From contig JAKFXL010000003.1 in NCBI GenBank assembly GCA_021731365.1, forward strand, positions 1 to 64,000: a DNA stretch of 64,000 nt, written 5' to 3'. The notes beneath the pieces were generated by a model. That model did not search any database. It was not told the origin of the DNA and saw nothing but the letters and a program-made list of their open reading frames with translations. Shown here piece after piece: positions 43,268 to 52,406 of the stretch. This DNA comes from Gammaproteobacteria bacterium. Its GTDB lineage: Bacteria > Pseudomonadota > Gammaproteobacteria > Tenderiales > Tenderiaceae. Position numbers and translations under genes: made by a program. Position 1 is the first letter of the stretch. Every line of letters starts with the position of its first letter.

Positions 43268-45328
43268 CTACTTCACTGTGCCATCCCCCCATCCCGCATC
43301 CGCCTTAAACCGCTCGCCATGTTTCTGCTCCAGCTCATTGAGCTTACGCAGTAACACCTCTCGCCCCTGCTTTTCAACATACCGCATCGGGCCACCCCGG
43401 AACGGCGCGAAGCCGGTGCCGAAGATGACACCACCGTCGAGCAGCTCTGGATTTTCGACGATCCCTTCACGCAGGCAGGCAACGGCTTCGTTGATGAAGC
43501 GCATCATCATGCGGTCGGTGATATCGGAAGCAGCGCTGTAGTTTTGTGGCAGTGGTTGCGCGACCTTTTTGCCATCGCTGCCGTAGTTATAAAAGCCTTC
43601 GCCGCTCTTGCGACCGAGTTTTTTCGCTTCGACCATCGCCTCCAGCCGTTTGGGTACGGGCACGTTGAACTGCTCGGCAAGATTTTTGGCCACTGACAAA
43701 CAGATGTCGAGGCCGACAGTGTCGGCGAGTTCGATCGGCCCCATCGGCATGCCGAAGTCGAGCGCGGCTTTATCAATCGCGGCGGCTGGCACCCCCTCCT
43801 CTTCGAGCGTTACCGCTTCGAGCAGGTAGGGCATCAGCACGCGGTTGACGAGGAAGCCGGGCGCGCTTTTGACGGGCAGTGGCAGTCTGTCGATGTGACG
43901 ACAGAAGGCAGTGGCCTTGCGCACCACATCTGGATCGGTCGTGGCTGTCTTCACGATTTCGACCAGCTGCATCATCGCTACCGGGTTGAAAAAGTGCAGA
44001 CCGACAAGGCGATTGGGGTCACTCAATACCGTGCCCAGCACCTCCAGCGGAATGGAGGAGGTATTGGTGGCGAGCAGTGCGCCGGGTTTCATACGTGGCT
44101 CCAGCTCTTGGTAGAGCCCCTGTTTGGCCTCGACGTTTTCGAAGATCGCCTCGATCACGACGTCGGCACGTGGCACACCCTCACCACGAATGTCGGGGAT
44201 CAGGCGGTCGAGCGCCTCCTGAATCGCACGTGGCTGTTTGAGTTTCTTTTTGTACAGGTCGGCAGCACGTTTGATGACACGCCCAAGCGCCTCGACGTTG
44301 CGATCCTGAATGGTGACGGTGAGGCCACTCAGCGCACACCACGCGGCGATGTCACCGCCCATCACACCACCGCCGACGACATGTACATGTTTGACGTCAA
44401 TCTCGCTCTTTTTGCCAAGTCCCTTCATCTGCTCCTGCAGGAAGAAGACCCGCACCAGATTCTGCGCCACGTCACCCATCACCAGCTGTGCAACAGAGGC
44501 GGCCTCTTCACGCATCATGCGGCGCGGGTCGTCCATGTGTTGCTGCCATAGATCAATCAAGGCATAAGGGGCGGGATAGTGATCGGCGCGTGCCTTGGCT
44601 GACACCTGTTTACGCAGGTATTTGGCCAGCCAGGGGCGCACCAGTTTGTGGTTGGTCCACGCCTTCCAGCCATGGACGTGTGCAGGCGCGGGGGAGTTCT
44701 GCACCAGCGCCACTACCGCCTCTTTAAGACGGCGCTCGGGCAGGGCGTAATCCACCAGCCCCATCTTTTTGGCAGCACGGGCGTTGATGGTGCGACCGGT
44801 CAGCATCATATCCATCGCTGCGGGGGCACCCACCAGCGGCGGCAAGCGTACACTGCCGCCAAAACCGGGATGGATACCAAGTTTGACTTCCGGCAGACCA
44901 AGTTTGGTCTTTTGGCTATCTTCAGCCACGCGATAACGACAGGCCAGGGCCAGCTCCATGCCGCCACCCAGACAGAAGCCACGAATCAGGGCGACCGTTG
45001 GCATATCCATGGCTGCAAGGCGGTCGAGCACCGCCTGACCACGGCTGATCAGATCTTCGGCATCCTTTTGGCTGCCTAGGGTTGTGAACTCCTTGATATC
45101 GGCACCGGCAATAAAGCCACTCGCCTTGGCCGAGGTGATCACCAGCCCGTGGGGCCGCTCCTTCTGTATCTCGCCAAGAATGTCGTGCAGCTCCTGCAAT
45201 ACATCTGCTGAGAGGGTATTGGTGGTCGCTTCGGATTTATCGATATAGAGCCAGGCGATGTCATGTTCATCACGCTCCTGACGCCAATGTTTGTAATGTT
45301 CTACCACTCTGTTCTCCGGCATAGTCAC
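43268..45328 (-). CDS. fadJ: Fatty-acid oxidation complex alpha subunit (FadJ/FadB type)
   Basis: The product is 686 residues, slightly shorter than E. coli FadJ (714). The N-terminal crotonase domain has the oxyanion loop SGFIAGADIKEF and both catalytic Glu in FCLGGGMELALAC and LGLPEVKLGIHPGFGG (about 1-190). The dehydrogenase part starts with the NAD-binding HVVGGGVMGGDIAAW (about 315) and has GLHFFNPVAMMQLVEIV with the catalytic His. It hydrates enoyl-CoA and oxidises 3-hydroxyacyl-CoA. Its ATG overlaps the fadI stop, and the order fadE-fadI-fadJ suggests one operon. FadJ is preferred over FadB because the thiolase neighbour is FadI-like. Confidence 0.9.
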   Translation of the reverse strand: MTMPENRVVEHYKHWRQERDEHDIAWLYIDKSEATTNTLSADVLQELHDILGEIQKERPHGLVITSAKASGFIAGADIKEFTTLGSQKDAEDLISRGQAVLDRLAAMDMPTVALIRGFCLGGGMELALACRYRVAEDSQKTKLGLPEVKLGIHPGFGGSVRLPPLVGAPAAMDMMLTGRTINARAAKKMGLVDYALPERRLKEAVVALVQNSPAPAHVHGWKAWTNHKLVRPWLAKYLRKQVSAKARADHYPAPYALIDLWQQHMDDPRRMMREEAASVAQLVMGDVAQNLVRVFFLQEQMKGLGKKSEIDVKHVHVVGGGVMGGDIAAWCALSGLTVTIQDRNVEALGRVIKRAADLYKKKLKQPRAIQEALDRLIPDIRGEGVPRADVVIEAIFENVEAKQGLYQELEPRMKPGALLATNTSSIPLEVLGTVLSDPNRLVGLHFFNPVAMMQLVEIVKTATTDPDVVRKATAFCRHIDRLPLPVKSAPGFLVNRVLMPYLLEAVTLEEEGVPAAAIDKAALDFGMPMGPIELADTVGLDICLSVAKNLAEQFNVPVPKRLEAMVEAKKLGRKSGEGFYNYGSDGKKVAQPLPQNYSAASDITDRMMMRFINEAVACLREGIVENPELLDGGVIFGTGFAPFRGGPMRYVEKQGREVLLRKLNELEQKHGERFKADAGWGDGTVK

Positions 45329-46626
45329 GCCCTCTCCACTGCCATTGCGCCACCCTGGCCACCACCGATACAGAGGCTGGCGATACCACGTTTGCTATTA
45401 GTCCGTTCCAAAACGTGCAGCAGATGCAGCACGATGCGGGCACCACTGGCCCCCACCGGATGGCCGAGACTGACACCACCGCCATCGACGTTGAGGCGGT
45501 CGCGGTCGATCTCACCGATGGCACATTCAAGCCCCAGCTCATTACGGCAATAGTCGTTATCCTTCCACGCCTCAACACAGGCAAGTACCTGGGTGGCAAA
45601 GGCTTCGTTGATCTCCCAGTAGTCAATGTCACTGATCTGCCAGTGATTGCGGCTCATGATCGGTGCCATGGCGTGTGCTGGCCCCAACCCCATCTGGCTT
45701 GGCTCCAGACCGGCCCACTCGCTGTCGACGATACGCCCCATCACTGGCAACTGATACTGCTTGACCGCCTCTTCGCTGGCCAGAATCAACATCGCCGCAC
45801 CGTCAGTCACCTGGGCGCTGTTACCGGCGGTGACACGGCCAAAGTCACGATCAAAGACCGGCTTCAGCTTAGCGAGCTTTTCCACGGTGCTGTCGGCACG
45901 CACACCATCATCACTCTGGTAGACATTGCCACGGCTGTCGTAAAGCGGCTCAATCTCCTTGAGATGGCCATCACTCATCGCCTTGGCAAGCCGCAGATGG
46001 CTATCCACCGCATAGGCGTCCATGGTGGCACGGCTGATGCCAAAACGGTGGGCGAGAATCTCCGCCGTCTGCCCCATGTTCAGCCCCACTATAGGGTCGG
46101 TCAAACCACGTATCAGGCCAATGATGGGTTTGAAGTAGGCAGGGCTAAGCTGTTTAAGGGCACCGAACTTCTGGCCGACACTCTTGGCCTTGCCCCAGCT
46201 GGCGAGCCAGTTGACCATCGCCAGACTGAACAGAACCGGCGCATGGCTCATCGACTCCACCCCACCGGCCAATACCAGGTTGGAACGGCCGGTGGCGATG
46301 TTGCTGTAGGCACAGTCGAGCGCCTGCATGCCCGAGGCGCAGTTGCGCTGCACGGTCCACGCCGGCACATCTTTGCCACATCCCAGACGCAACGCGACAA
46401 GGCGGGCGATGTTGGCCTCATCCGGTCCCGGCATCACACAGCCGAGGATCACCTCATCAAAACTGGCCGCCTCAAACGGTTGCCTTAGCATCAGTGGCCG
46501 TGCCGCCCCCAGCGCCAGATCGGCAGCGGGGAATGGCCCCGGTTTGCCGGCAGCTTTGATGAATGGGGTACGGGCACCATCAACGATGAATACCTCTCTG
46601 CCCTTGCTCCGGTTACTCATATTCAA
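45325..46626 (-). CDS. fadI: Acetyl-CoA C-acyltransferase (FadI-type thiolase)
   Basis: The product is 433 residues, matching FadI (436 in E. coli) rather than the shorter FadA. The catalytic Cys is in WTVQRNCASGMQAL (about residue 97), the His in INEAFATQVLACVE and GVSLGHPVGASGARI, and the second Cys in SLCIGGGQGGAMAVE. It cleaves 3-ketoacyl-CoA to acetyl-CoA and a shortened acyl-CoA. Start and stop codons overlap those of fadE and fadJ by four bases each, so translation is coupled. Confidence 0.92.
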   Translation of the reverse strand: MNMSNRSKGREVFIVDGARTPFIKAAGKPGPFPAADLALGAARPLMLRQPFEAASFDEVILGCVMPGPDEANIARLVALRLGCGKDVPAWTVQRNCASGMQALDCAYSNIATGRSNLVLAGGVESMSHAPVLFSLAMVNWLASWGKAKSVGQKFGALKQLSPAYFKPIIGLIRGLTDPIVGLNMGQTAEILAHRFGISRATMDAYAVDSHLRLAKAMSDGHLKEIEPLYDSRGNVYQSDDGVRADSTVEKLAKLKPVFDRDFGRVTAGNSAQVTDGAAMLILASEEAVKQYQLPVMGRIVDSEWAGLEPSQMGLGPAHAMAPIMSRNHWQISDIDYWEINEAFATQVLACVEAWKDNDYCRNELGLECAIGEIDRDRLNVDGGGVSLGHPVGASGARIVLHLLHVLERTNSKRGIASLCIGGGQGGAMAVERA

Positions 46627-49079
46627 GACTCCTTCCTGTTATTGGCGCTCCAGTAATCGGGACTGAAATCGTCCACCATAATTACATCACGGCGCGCCCG
46701 TACCGCTTCACGCACGATATCCGCCTCACCCTGATCGATAATGCCAGCGGCAAGCCCGGCATCAATCAAGGCATCATCTTTAAGTTTAGGCACTTTGCCG
46801 GTCTTGATGGCTGAACGTAACATCCGGTCAACCTCCTCCGCAGCAATCACTGTGGTCAGCGCATATTCAATACGCGCCAGCTGTTCATTCCGGTCCGTCG
46901 GCACAAAAATGCCATCAGTCAGGCGGTCACGTGTTGCTGAGGGGCGCAACAGCACCGTTGCTGCCTTGTGGCCCAGCCGGTCCACAGGCATATGGTAGCT
47001 CTTGCCCCACGGCATGATGATGAACTTTAGCGCCAACGCCAATGGCCGCAGTGGCAGATTGCGTAACAGCCCACGCAGGCTCTCCTGCAACTGGTAGAGC
47101 GAATCGTCGCACGCCCACTGTAACAGTGGCAGATCCTCCGCCGGACGGCCCTGATCATGAAAACGTTTGAGTGTCGCCGAGATCAGGTAGAGCTGACTTA
47201 ACATATCCGCCAGTCGACCGGAGAGCTTCTCTTTACGTTTAAGATCACCGCCCAGGGTCGACATCGCCACATCCGCCACCAAGGCAAACGCGGCGCTCAT
47301 GCGGGTTGCCTGCTGGTAATAGTAGCGCTCGCCACGGGCTTCATCGGGCACACCCTGCCAGCGGGCATTGGTGAGTCCGAGCCAGAGGGCGCGGGCACCG
47401 TTGCTGACAGTGAAGCCAATATGGCTGAAGAGCAGCTCATCAAACTGTTGCGCGCCACGCACCTCGTTTTTATCCTGCGCCGCCTGCATCTCTTTCAATA
47501 TATACGGATGGCAGCGGATTGCCCCCTGACCAAAGGTGATCATGGTCCGGGTCAGAATATTCGCCCCTTCAACCGTAATGCTGATGGGGATCGATTGGTA
47601 GACACGGCCAATAAAGTTGCGCGGCCCCATGCAGATGGCGCTACCGCCCTGCACATCCATGCCATCATTCACCACCTTACGCATCCGCTCGGTGAGGTTA
47701 TATTTGGCGATGGCAGAGATCACCGACGGCTTTTCACCCAGATCCACCGCCCCGGCGGTCATGGTCCGCACGGCGTCCATCATATAGGTATTGGCGGCGA
47801 TACGTGCCAGTGGCTCCTCCACCCCCTCAAACAGGCCAATCGGGGTATTGAACTGTTTACGAATCCGGGCGTAGGCGCCGGTGGCACGTGATACCAGCTT
47901 GCCGGCACCAACACTCAGCGATGGCAGAGAGATGGAACGACCAGCGGCCAGACACTCCATCAACATACGCCAGCCCTGGCCAATACGCGCCTGACCACCG
48001 ATGACCCACTCCATGGGAATAAAGACATCCGTGCCGGAGTTAGGGCCGTTCATAAAGACCATGCTCAACGGTGCGTGGCGGTTACCGATCACCACACCGG
48101 GGGTATTGGTGGGGATCAGCGCGCAGGTAATACCGATATTCTCCTCGGTACCAATCAGGTGGTCGGGATCGTAGAGCTTAAAGGCCAGCCCCAGCACCGT
48201 GGCCACCGGACCGAGGGTGATGTAACGTTTCTCCCAGGTGAGGCGAATGCCCAGCACCTCCTGCCCCTCAAACTGACCTTTGCAGACAATACCCATATCC
48301 GGAATTGACGCCGCATCACTACCAGCTGTCGGACCTGTCAGGGCAAAACAGGGCACCTCTTTACCCACAGCAAGGCGTGGCAGGTAGTGGTCCTTCTGTG
48401 CATCAGTACCATAGTGCAGCAGCAGTTCAGCAGGGCCGAGGGAGTTGGGGACCATCACCGTCACGGCAGCCGTCACTGAACGGCTCGATATCTTCATCAC
48501 CACGCTGGAGTGGGCTAGCGCCGAAAACTCCAGGCCACCATATTTTTTCGGGATGATCATGCCAAAAAAGCCGTTGTCTTTAATAAACTGCCACACCTCT
48601 GGCGGCAGATCGTGGCGCTCTTCGGTGATGTGCCAGTCATCCAGCATCTTGCACAACTCCTCCACCGGGCCATCGAGGAACGCCTGCTCCTGCGGACTCA
48701 ACGTCGGTTCGGGGATACGCAACATCTTCTCCCAGTCGGGCCTGCCGCTGAACAGATCACCATCCCACCAGACTGTGCCGGCATCCAGCGCCTCTTTTTC
48801 CGTCTGTGACATCGGCGGCAGCGCTTTGCGCAGTTCCGGCAGGATGCGGTCACTGATCAATGAGCGGCGCAGTGAGTTGACGTTAAGTGGTATCACCACC
48901 GCCAGTGTCACCACCCAGGCCAGCATCAGCACCACCACGTCCACCAAGCGGAAGAGTGTCGCCAGCAAAACCATCACCACCAGCACCGCGCTCCACTTCC
49001 ACAGCGCGACCCTGGCCATCGCCAGCGACCACATCACCCCAACCGCAATTAAGAGCCAAATTATTGTCATGATCGCCAT
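46623..49079 (-). CDS. fadE: Acyl-CoA dehydrogenase (FadE)
   Basis: The product is 818 residues, the size of E. coli FadE (814). Two or three N-terminal TM helices (IIWLLIAVGVMWSLAM; SAVLVVMVLLATLFRLVDVVVLMLAW, in part) tether it to the membrane. The ACAD core follows from about residue 120, with FFGMIIPKKYGGLEFS, CFALTGPTAGSDAASIPD (FAD/substrate loop) and QFNTPIGLFEGVEEPLARIA, then the FadE-specific C-terminal domain. It introduces the first double bond of beta-oxidation and passes electrons to ETF. It is first in the fadE-fadI-fadJ operon. No FadR-like site was recognised upstream. Confidence 0.94.
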   Translation of the reverse strand: MAIMTIIWLLIAVGVMWSLAMARVALWKWSAVLVVMVLLATLFRLVDVVVLMLAWVVTLAVVIPLNVNSLRRSLISDRILPELRKALPPMSQTEKEALDAGTVWWDGDLFSGRPDWEKMLRIPEPTLSPQEQAFLDGPVEELCKMLDDWHITEERHDLPPEVWQFIKDNGFFGMIIPKKYGGLEFSALAHSSVVMKISSRSVTAAVTVMVPNSLGPAELLLHYGTDAQKDHYLPRLAVGKEVPCFALTGPTAGSDAASIPDMGIVCKGQFEGQEVLGIRLTWEKRYITLGPVATVLGLAFKLYDPDHLIGTEENIGITCALIPTNTPGVVIGNRHAPLSMVFMNGPNSGTDVFIPMEWVIGGQARIGQGWRMLMECLAAGRSISLPSLSVGAGKLVSRATGAYARIRKQFNTPIGLFEGVEEPLARIAANTYMMDAVRTMTAGAVDLGEKPSVISAIAKYNLTERMRKVVNDGMDVQGGSAICMGPRNFIGRVYQSIPISITVEGANILTRTMITFGQGAIRCHPYILKEMQAAQDKNEVRGAQQFDELLFSHIGFTVSNGARALWLGLTNARWQGVPDEARGERYYYQQATRMSAAFALVADVAMSTLGGDLKRKEKLSGRLADMLSQLYLISATLKRFHDQGRPAEDLPLLQWACDDSLYQLQESLRGLLRNLPLRPLALALKFIIMPWGKSYHMPVDRLGHKAATVLLRPSATRDRLTDGIFVPTDRNEQLARIEYALTTVIAAEEVDRMLRSAIKTGKVPKLKDDALIDAGLAAGIIDQGEADIVREAVRARRDVIMVDDFSPDYWSANNRKES

Positions 49080-49118
49080 TCCTTTACTATTCCAAAACCA
49101 TAATTGTTGTCCATAGCA

Positions 49119-50021
49119 CTACACCTTATGTTGGATATTCCGCGGCAGCGGCGCACCATCGGCCACCACTCCGTTACGGCTCTCAGTACTCGTGTTGGCT
49201 ACCGGAGTATAACAATCACCCCTGGTATTACAGACCACCCCCTGCTGGTCCCAAGGCAATTGACGGTAAAGCGTCAGATCATCACCCCCAAGCAGCGGAT
49301 ACTTAATGATCTCAAAGTAGGGGGAGTAATCAAAATCGCTGGGGGTATAAAGACGCGGATTGCGCCTATACATCTTCAACCGGCCATCCGGTTCAGACTG
49401 TACAACCGGCCGTACCGGATAGTGCACAGCCGCAAACGCCTCTGCGATCATGGTCGAACAGAGTGTTTTACTGTGCTCACCCGGACGGTAATTAAAAAGT
49501 GTTGAACGCCAGCGTCGCGGCAAAATCGCAACGGGCACCATAAACCGCGCCAGATCAACCATATGGCGAAAATCGTACTCCCCACCAAGATGCACCAGGG
49601 CCGTTGCCAGGACCAGCTGCCGATCCTGGTCCGACAGCCCACCAGGACGACAGATGCGTAGGTGGCAATCACTATACTTTGCCAACGAACTGACCACCGT
49701 GCCCTCCCCCAGCAACGGCTCAATCAGCAGCGGCTCAGTGATGTTGCTACCACAATAGGAGCGCACCCGTTCCCGCAGCAGTGGATCTTCAATCTCCTCC
49801 AACCGACCAATGCAGAGCGCCGCATGGCTCCACGGGCTCTGAGTAAGGGTCTTAATAATAGTGCTAACACGCGAATCCCCCTCAACCAGCAAAACATCAC
49901 CGGGGCGAATCTCATCACTGAGGCGTACAAAGTCGCACAGGGGCAGCTCCAACCGCGCCTGTTGCTGTTCATGCGTCAGCCACGCTGTCACCCTGGCCAC
50001 CAACCACCGCTTCAACCCCAT
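49119..50021 (-). CDS. YiiX/YebB-like permuted papain-fold hydrolase
   Basis: The product is 300 residues. The permuted NlpC/P60-like motif order is visible: RPGDVLLVEGDSRVSTIIK, then the catalytic-His segment TQSPWSHAALCIGR (about residue 66), VVSSLAKYSDCHLRICRP, and much later the catalytic-Cys segment KTLCSTMIAEAF (about residue 189). Such proteins (YiiX, LRAT-like) are thought to act on peptide or acyl amide bonds; substrates are mostly unknown. No signal peptide is seen. It is downstream of motB on the same strand but 188 bases away and opposite in theme. Confidence 0.75.
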   Translation of the reverse strand: MGLKRWLVARVTAWLTHEQQQARLELPLCDFVRLSDEIRPGDVLLVEGDSRVSTIIKTLTQSPWSHAALCIGRLEEIEDPLLRERVRSYCGSNITEPLLIEPLLGEGTVVSSLAKYSDCHLRICRPGGLSDQDRQLVLATALVHLGGEYDFRHMVDLARFMVPVAILPRRWRSTLFNYRPGEHSKTLCSTMIAEAFAAVHYPVRPVVQSEPDGRLKMYRRNPRLYTPSDFDYSPYFEIIKYPLLGGDDLTLYRQLPWDQQGVVCNTRGDCYTPVANTSTESRNGVVADGAPLPRNIQHKV

Positions 50022-50209
50022 CGGGTAATCTCCCTATCAACCACCGCCCGCGTTGACCCTCTCTAGCTCTACCCTAAACTAAAGTATCGGAAAAAACCGG
50101 ATTTTCTCCATTTTCTACACTTGCAGACACTCAAAAACAGAGTTCCCCTGTTAACCATTAGTGAGCGTATACCCTGGACAATTAACAACAGCAGTACGAC
50201 AGATCAAAA

Positions 50210-51364
50210 CTAGAGATATTCCATCGGCAGATCCATCACAGGCTCCGCTGCTTTCGGTTTTGGTGCCGTTTTTGGCGCAGGCGTTTCAGATTTACCCGGC
50301 TCTTTGCTGGCCCCGCTGCCAGCGGGTGGTGATATCGGTGGCAGTGGCGGCGCTATCGGTGGTGCTTGAATCGATTGGCTCTTCTGGGGTGCCGAGGGTG
50401 CTGACAGCGGCAACGTAGGCAGCTGAATCGGTGAGCTACCTGGCTCTGGCAATGGTGTATTGGCGGGCAACTCGCCGCCGTGTGCCCTAATTTGCGCCTC
50501 GGTCACCGTCTCGCTCTGCACCAACGCCTCTTCGGTCTTTTTATTCAGGATAATAATGGCAATCCGGCGATTCACCGGGTCTTGAGGGTTTGCCTTGTCA
50601 AACGGAATCGACGACGCCAGCCCCACCACCCGCCCAATCTTCGACTCTGCCACACCGTTGTCGGTTAAGACACGCCGCGCGGCATTGGCACGGTCTGCCG
50701 ACAGCTCCCAGTTACCATAGTTTTCACGCTGAAAGCGCGATGCATCAGTATGGCCCGAGAGGCTGATACGATTAGGTACCGCGCTCATAAAATAGGAGAG
50801 TTCCTTGAGAATGTCATAAGTGTAGTGTTTAAGCTTGGCATCACCACTGGCAAACATGGGGCGGTTCTCTTTATCCACAATCTGGATACGCAACCCCTCA
50901 GCCGTCACATCAAGCAGCAGCTGATCTTTAAAGGGCTGCAGCGCCTCACTCTTCTCGATCGCCTCCCTGAGCGACTCCATCAGACCGTCGAACTTCACCT
51001 TCTCTTTTTCAGTCTCTCGCTCCTCCTCGGTCTTTGTCTCCTTCTCTTTCTCTTTTTCCTTCTCCTTATTCATCTCCATCGCACCGCCCAGGCTGATCAG
51101 GCTGGTACTCGCCCCCCCGGGTCCCTGCACGGCACTGGGGGCCGGTGATGACGACAACCCTTCACTCATGCTGGGATTATCAAAATATTCAGAGATAGCA
51201 GCGCGCTCCTCTGTTGTTGTGGAACCCATCAGCCACATCAACATAAAAAACGCCATCATCGCCGTCACAAAATCGGCAAACGCAACCTTCCAGGCACCTC
51301 CATGGTGGCCGTGGCCACCATGAAACACCTTTTTAACGATGATCGGTTGTTTTTTGTCGATCAT
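50210..51364 (-). CDS. motB: Flagellar motor stator protein MotB
   Basis: The product is 384 residues. The single TM helix with the proton-binding Asp is AWKVAFADFVTAMMAFFMLMWLM (quoted in two parts: VAFADFVTAMM, AFFMLMWLM; Asp about residue 31). The OmpA-like peptidoglycan-binding domain is at about 165-275 (ISLSGHTDASRF, NWELSADRANAARRVL). Between them is an unusual Lys/Glu tract (EKEKEKEKE; about 100-125), and after the OmpA domain an ~90-residue Pro/Ser-rich tail. MotB anchors the stator to the cell wall and conducts protons with MotA. motA lies 12 bases upstream. Confidence 0.93.
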   Translation of the reverse strand: MIDKKQPIIVKKVFHGGHGHHGGAWKVAFADFVTAMMAFFMLMWLMGSTTTEERAAISEYFDNPSMSEGLSSSPAPSAVQGPGGASTSLISLGGAMEMNKEKEKEKEKETKTEEERETEKEKVKFDGLMESLREAIEKSEALQPFKDQLLLDVTAEGLRIQIVDKENRPMFASGDAKLKHYTYDILKELSYFMSAVPNRISLSGHTDASRFQRENYGNWELSADRANAARRVLTDNGVAESKIGRVVGLASSIPFDKANPQDPVNRRIAIIILNKKTEEALVQSETVTEAQIRAHGGELPANTPLPEPGSSPIQLPTLPLSAPSAPQKSQSIQAPPIAPPLPPISPPAGSGASKEPGKSETPAPKTAPKPKAAEPVMDLPMEYL

Positions 51365-51376
51365 GGTGTGGCCTTC

Positions 51377-52231
51377 CTAGCCTTTGTTTTTCACGTGCTC
51401 TTCCAGCTCGCTGAAACTCGGTCTGATGGTGGAATACATCACCTTACGGCCAAACTCCACCGCCACTTGCGGGCTGTAACCGTTGACCGCTGCCAACAGG
51501 CAGACCTTGATGCACTGATAAAATTTGGCCTCTTCACGGGCAACATGTTCCATGGCCGTGGCCAGTGGTCCGACAAAACCGTAGGCTAGCAAAATCCCCA
51601 AAAAGGTACCCACCAGCGCCGCAGCAACGTGGTGACCGAGAATTGCCGGATCACCACCGATAAACGACATGGTGATAACAATCCCCAATACCGCGGCGAC
51701 GATACCAAACCCAGGCAGACCATCAGAGACGCGGGTCACTGCCTGGGCCGGCATCTCCGCCTCCTCATGGTGGGCCGCCAACTCCATATCCATCAGATTT
51801 TCCAGTTCAAACGGATTCATGGTGCCGCCCACCATCAGGCGGAAATAGTCACAGATAAAATCGATGATGTGGTGATCATTAACAATGGTGGGGTATTTAG
51901 AAAAGAGCGGACTCTGGTGAGGATCATCGATATCCGACTCAATCGACATCATGCCCTCCTTACGCGACTTCTGCAGCATGTCGTAGACCAGTGACAGCAG
52001 GTCTAAATAGAGTGCCTTTTTATATTTTGACCCCTTGAGTGCACCCAGGACATTTTTAACCACACCTTTAAGTACGCTGGCCGGGTTGGCTGTCACAAAG
52101 GCACCAAACGCCGCACCACCGATAATCAGCAGTTCAAACGGCTGCCACAGCGCCATCAATTCGCCGTGCGATAACACAAAGCCGCCAGCAACGCAGGCGA
52201 GCACAATAATAAAACCAATAATAATCAGCAT
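51377..52231 (-). CDS. motA: Flagellar motor stator protein MotA
   Basis: The product is 284 residues with four TM helices: two near the N terminus (LIIIGFIIVLACVAGGFVL; LLIIGGAAFGAFV) and two after the cytoplasmic loop (GLPGFGIVAAVLGIVITM; AALVGTFLGILLAYGFVGPLA). The loop carries charged residues that contact FliG, including KSRKEG and ESDIDDPHQSP. Pro residues in DGLPGFG and GFVGPL are the conserved stator ones. With MotB it forms the proton-driven stator. A sigma-28-type promoter at 52280-52306 precedes it. Confidence 0.95.
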   Translation of the reverse strand: MLIIIGFIIVLACVAGGFVLSHGELMALWQPFELLIIGGAAFGAFVTANPASVLKGVVKNVLGALKGSKYKKALYLDLLSLVYDMLQKSRKEGMMSIESDIDDPHQSPLFSKYPTIVNDHHIIDFICDYFRLMVGGTMNPFELENLMDMELAAHHEEAEMPAQAVTRVSDGLPGFGIVAAVLGIVITMSFIGGDPAILGHHVAAALVGTFLGILLAYGFVGPLATAMEHVAREEAKFYQCIKVCLLAAVNGYSPQVAVEFGRKVMYSTIRPSFSELEEHVKNKG

Positions 52232-52279
52232 CCCAGCAAGCCTTCCCGTTCGTTTACTCAGTAGATCCGCTCGTCCTAT

Positions 52280-52306
52280 CTATCGGCGAACAGAACTTCA
52301 ACTTGA
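52280..52306 (-). promoter_or_regulatory. Sigma-28 (FliA) promoter of motAB
   Basis: On the minus strand TCAAGTTG, 11 bases, then GCCGATAG matches the FliA consensus TAAAGTTT-N11-GCCGATAA closely (7 of 8 in the -10). It lies about 50 bases before the motA start. Confidence 0.8.
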
Positions 52307-52342
52307 GACGCCCATTGCAGGTGTTGCTTTGCCCTGCTTAAT

Positions 52343-52369
52343 TAAAGCTTTAGAGGTATAAGCCGTAAT
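52343..52369 (+). promoter_or_regulatory. Probable sigma-28 promoter of the HDOD gene
   Basis: TAAAGCTT (52343-52350), an 11-base spacer and GCCGTAAT (52362-52369) fit the FliA consensus (7 of 8 and 5 of 8). It is divergent from and 37 bases away from the motAB promoter, and 37 bases before the ATG. Confidence 0.55.
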
Positions 52370-52406
52370 TCAGGGTAATCGGAACGGCCAGCTCATAGGC
52401 GTAAAC

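Noticed and set aside
45415-46488. Plus-strand frame of 357 codons
   Set aside because: It is antisense to the fadI thiolase; no family features of its own.
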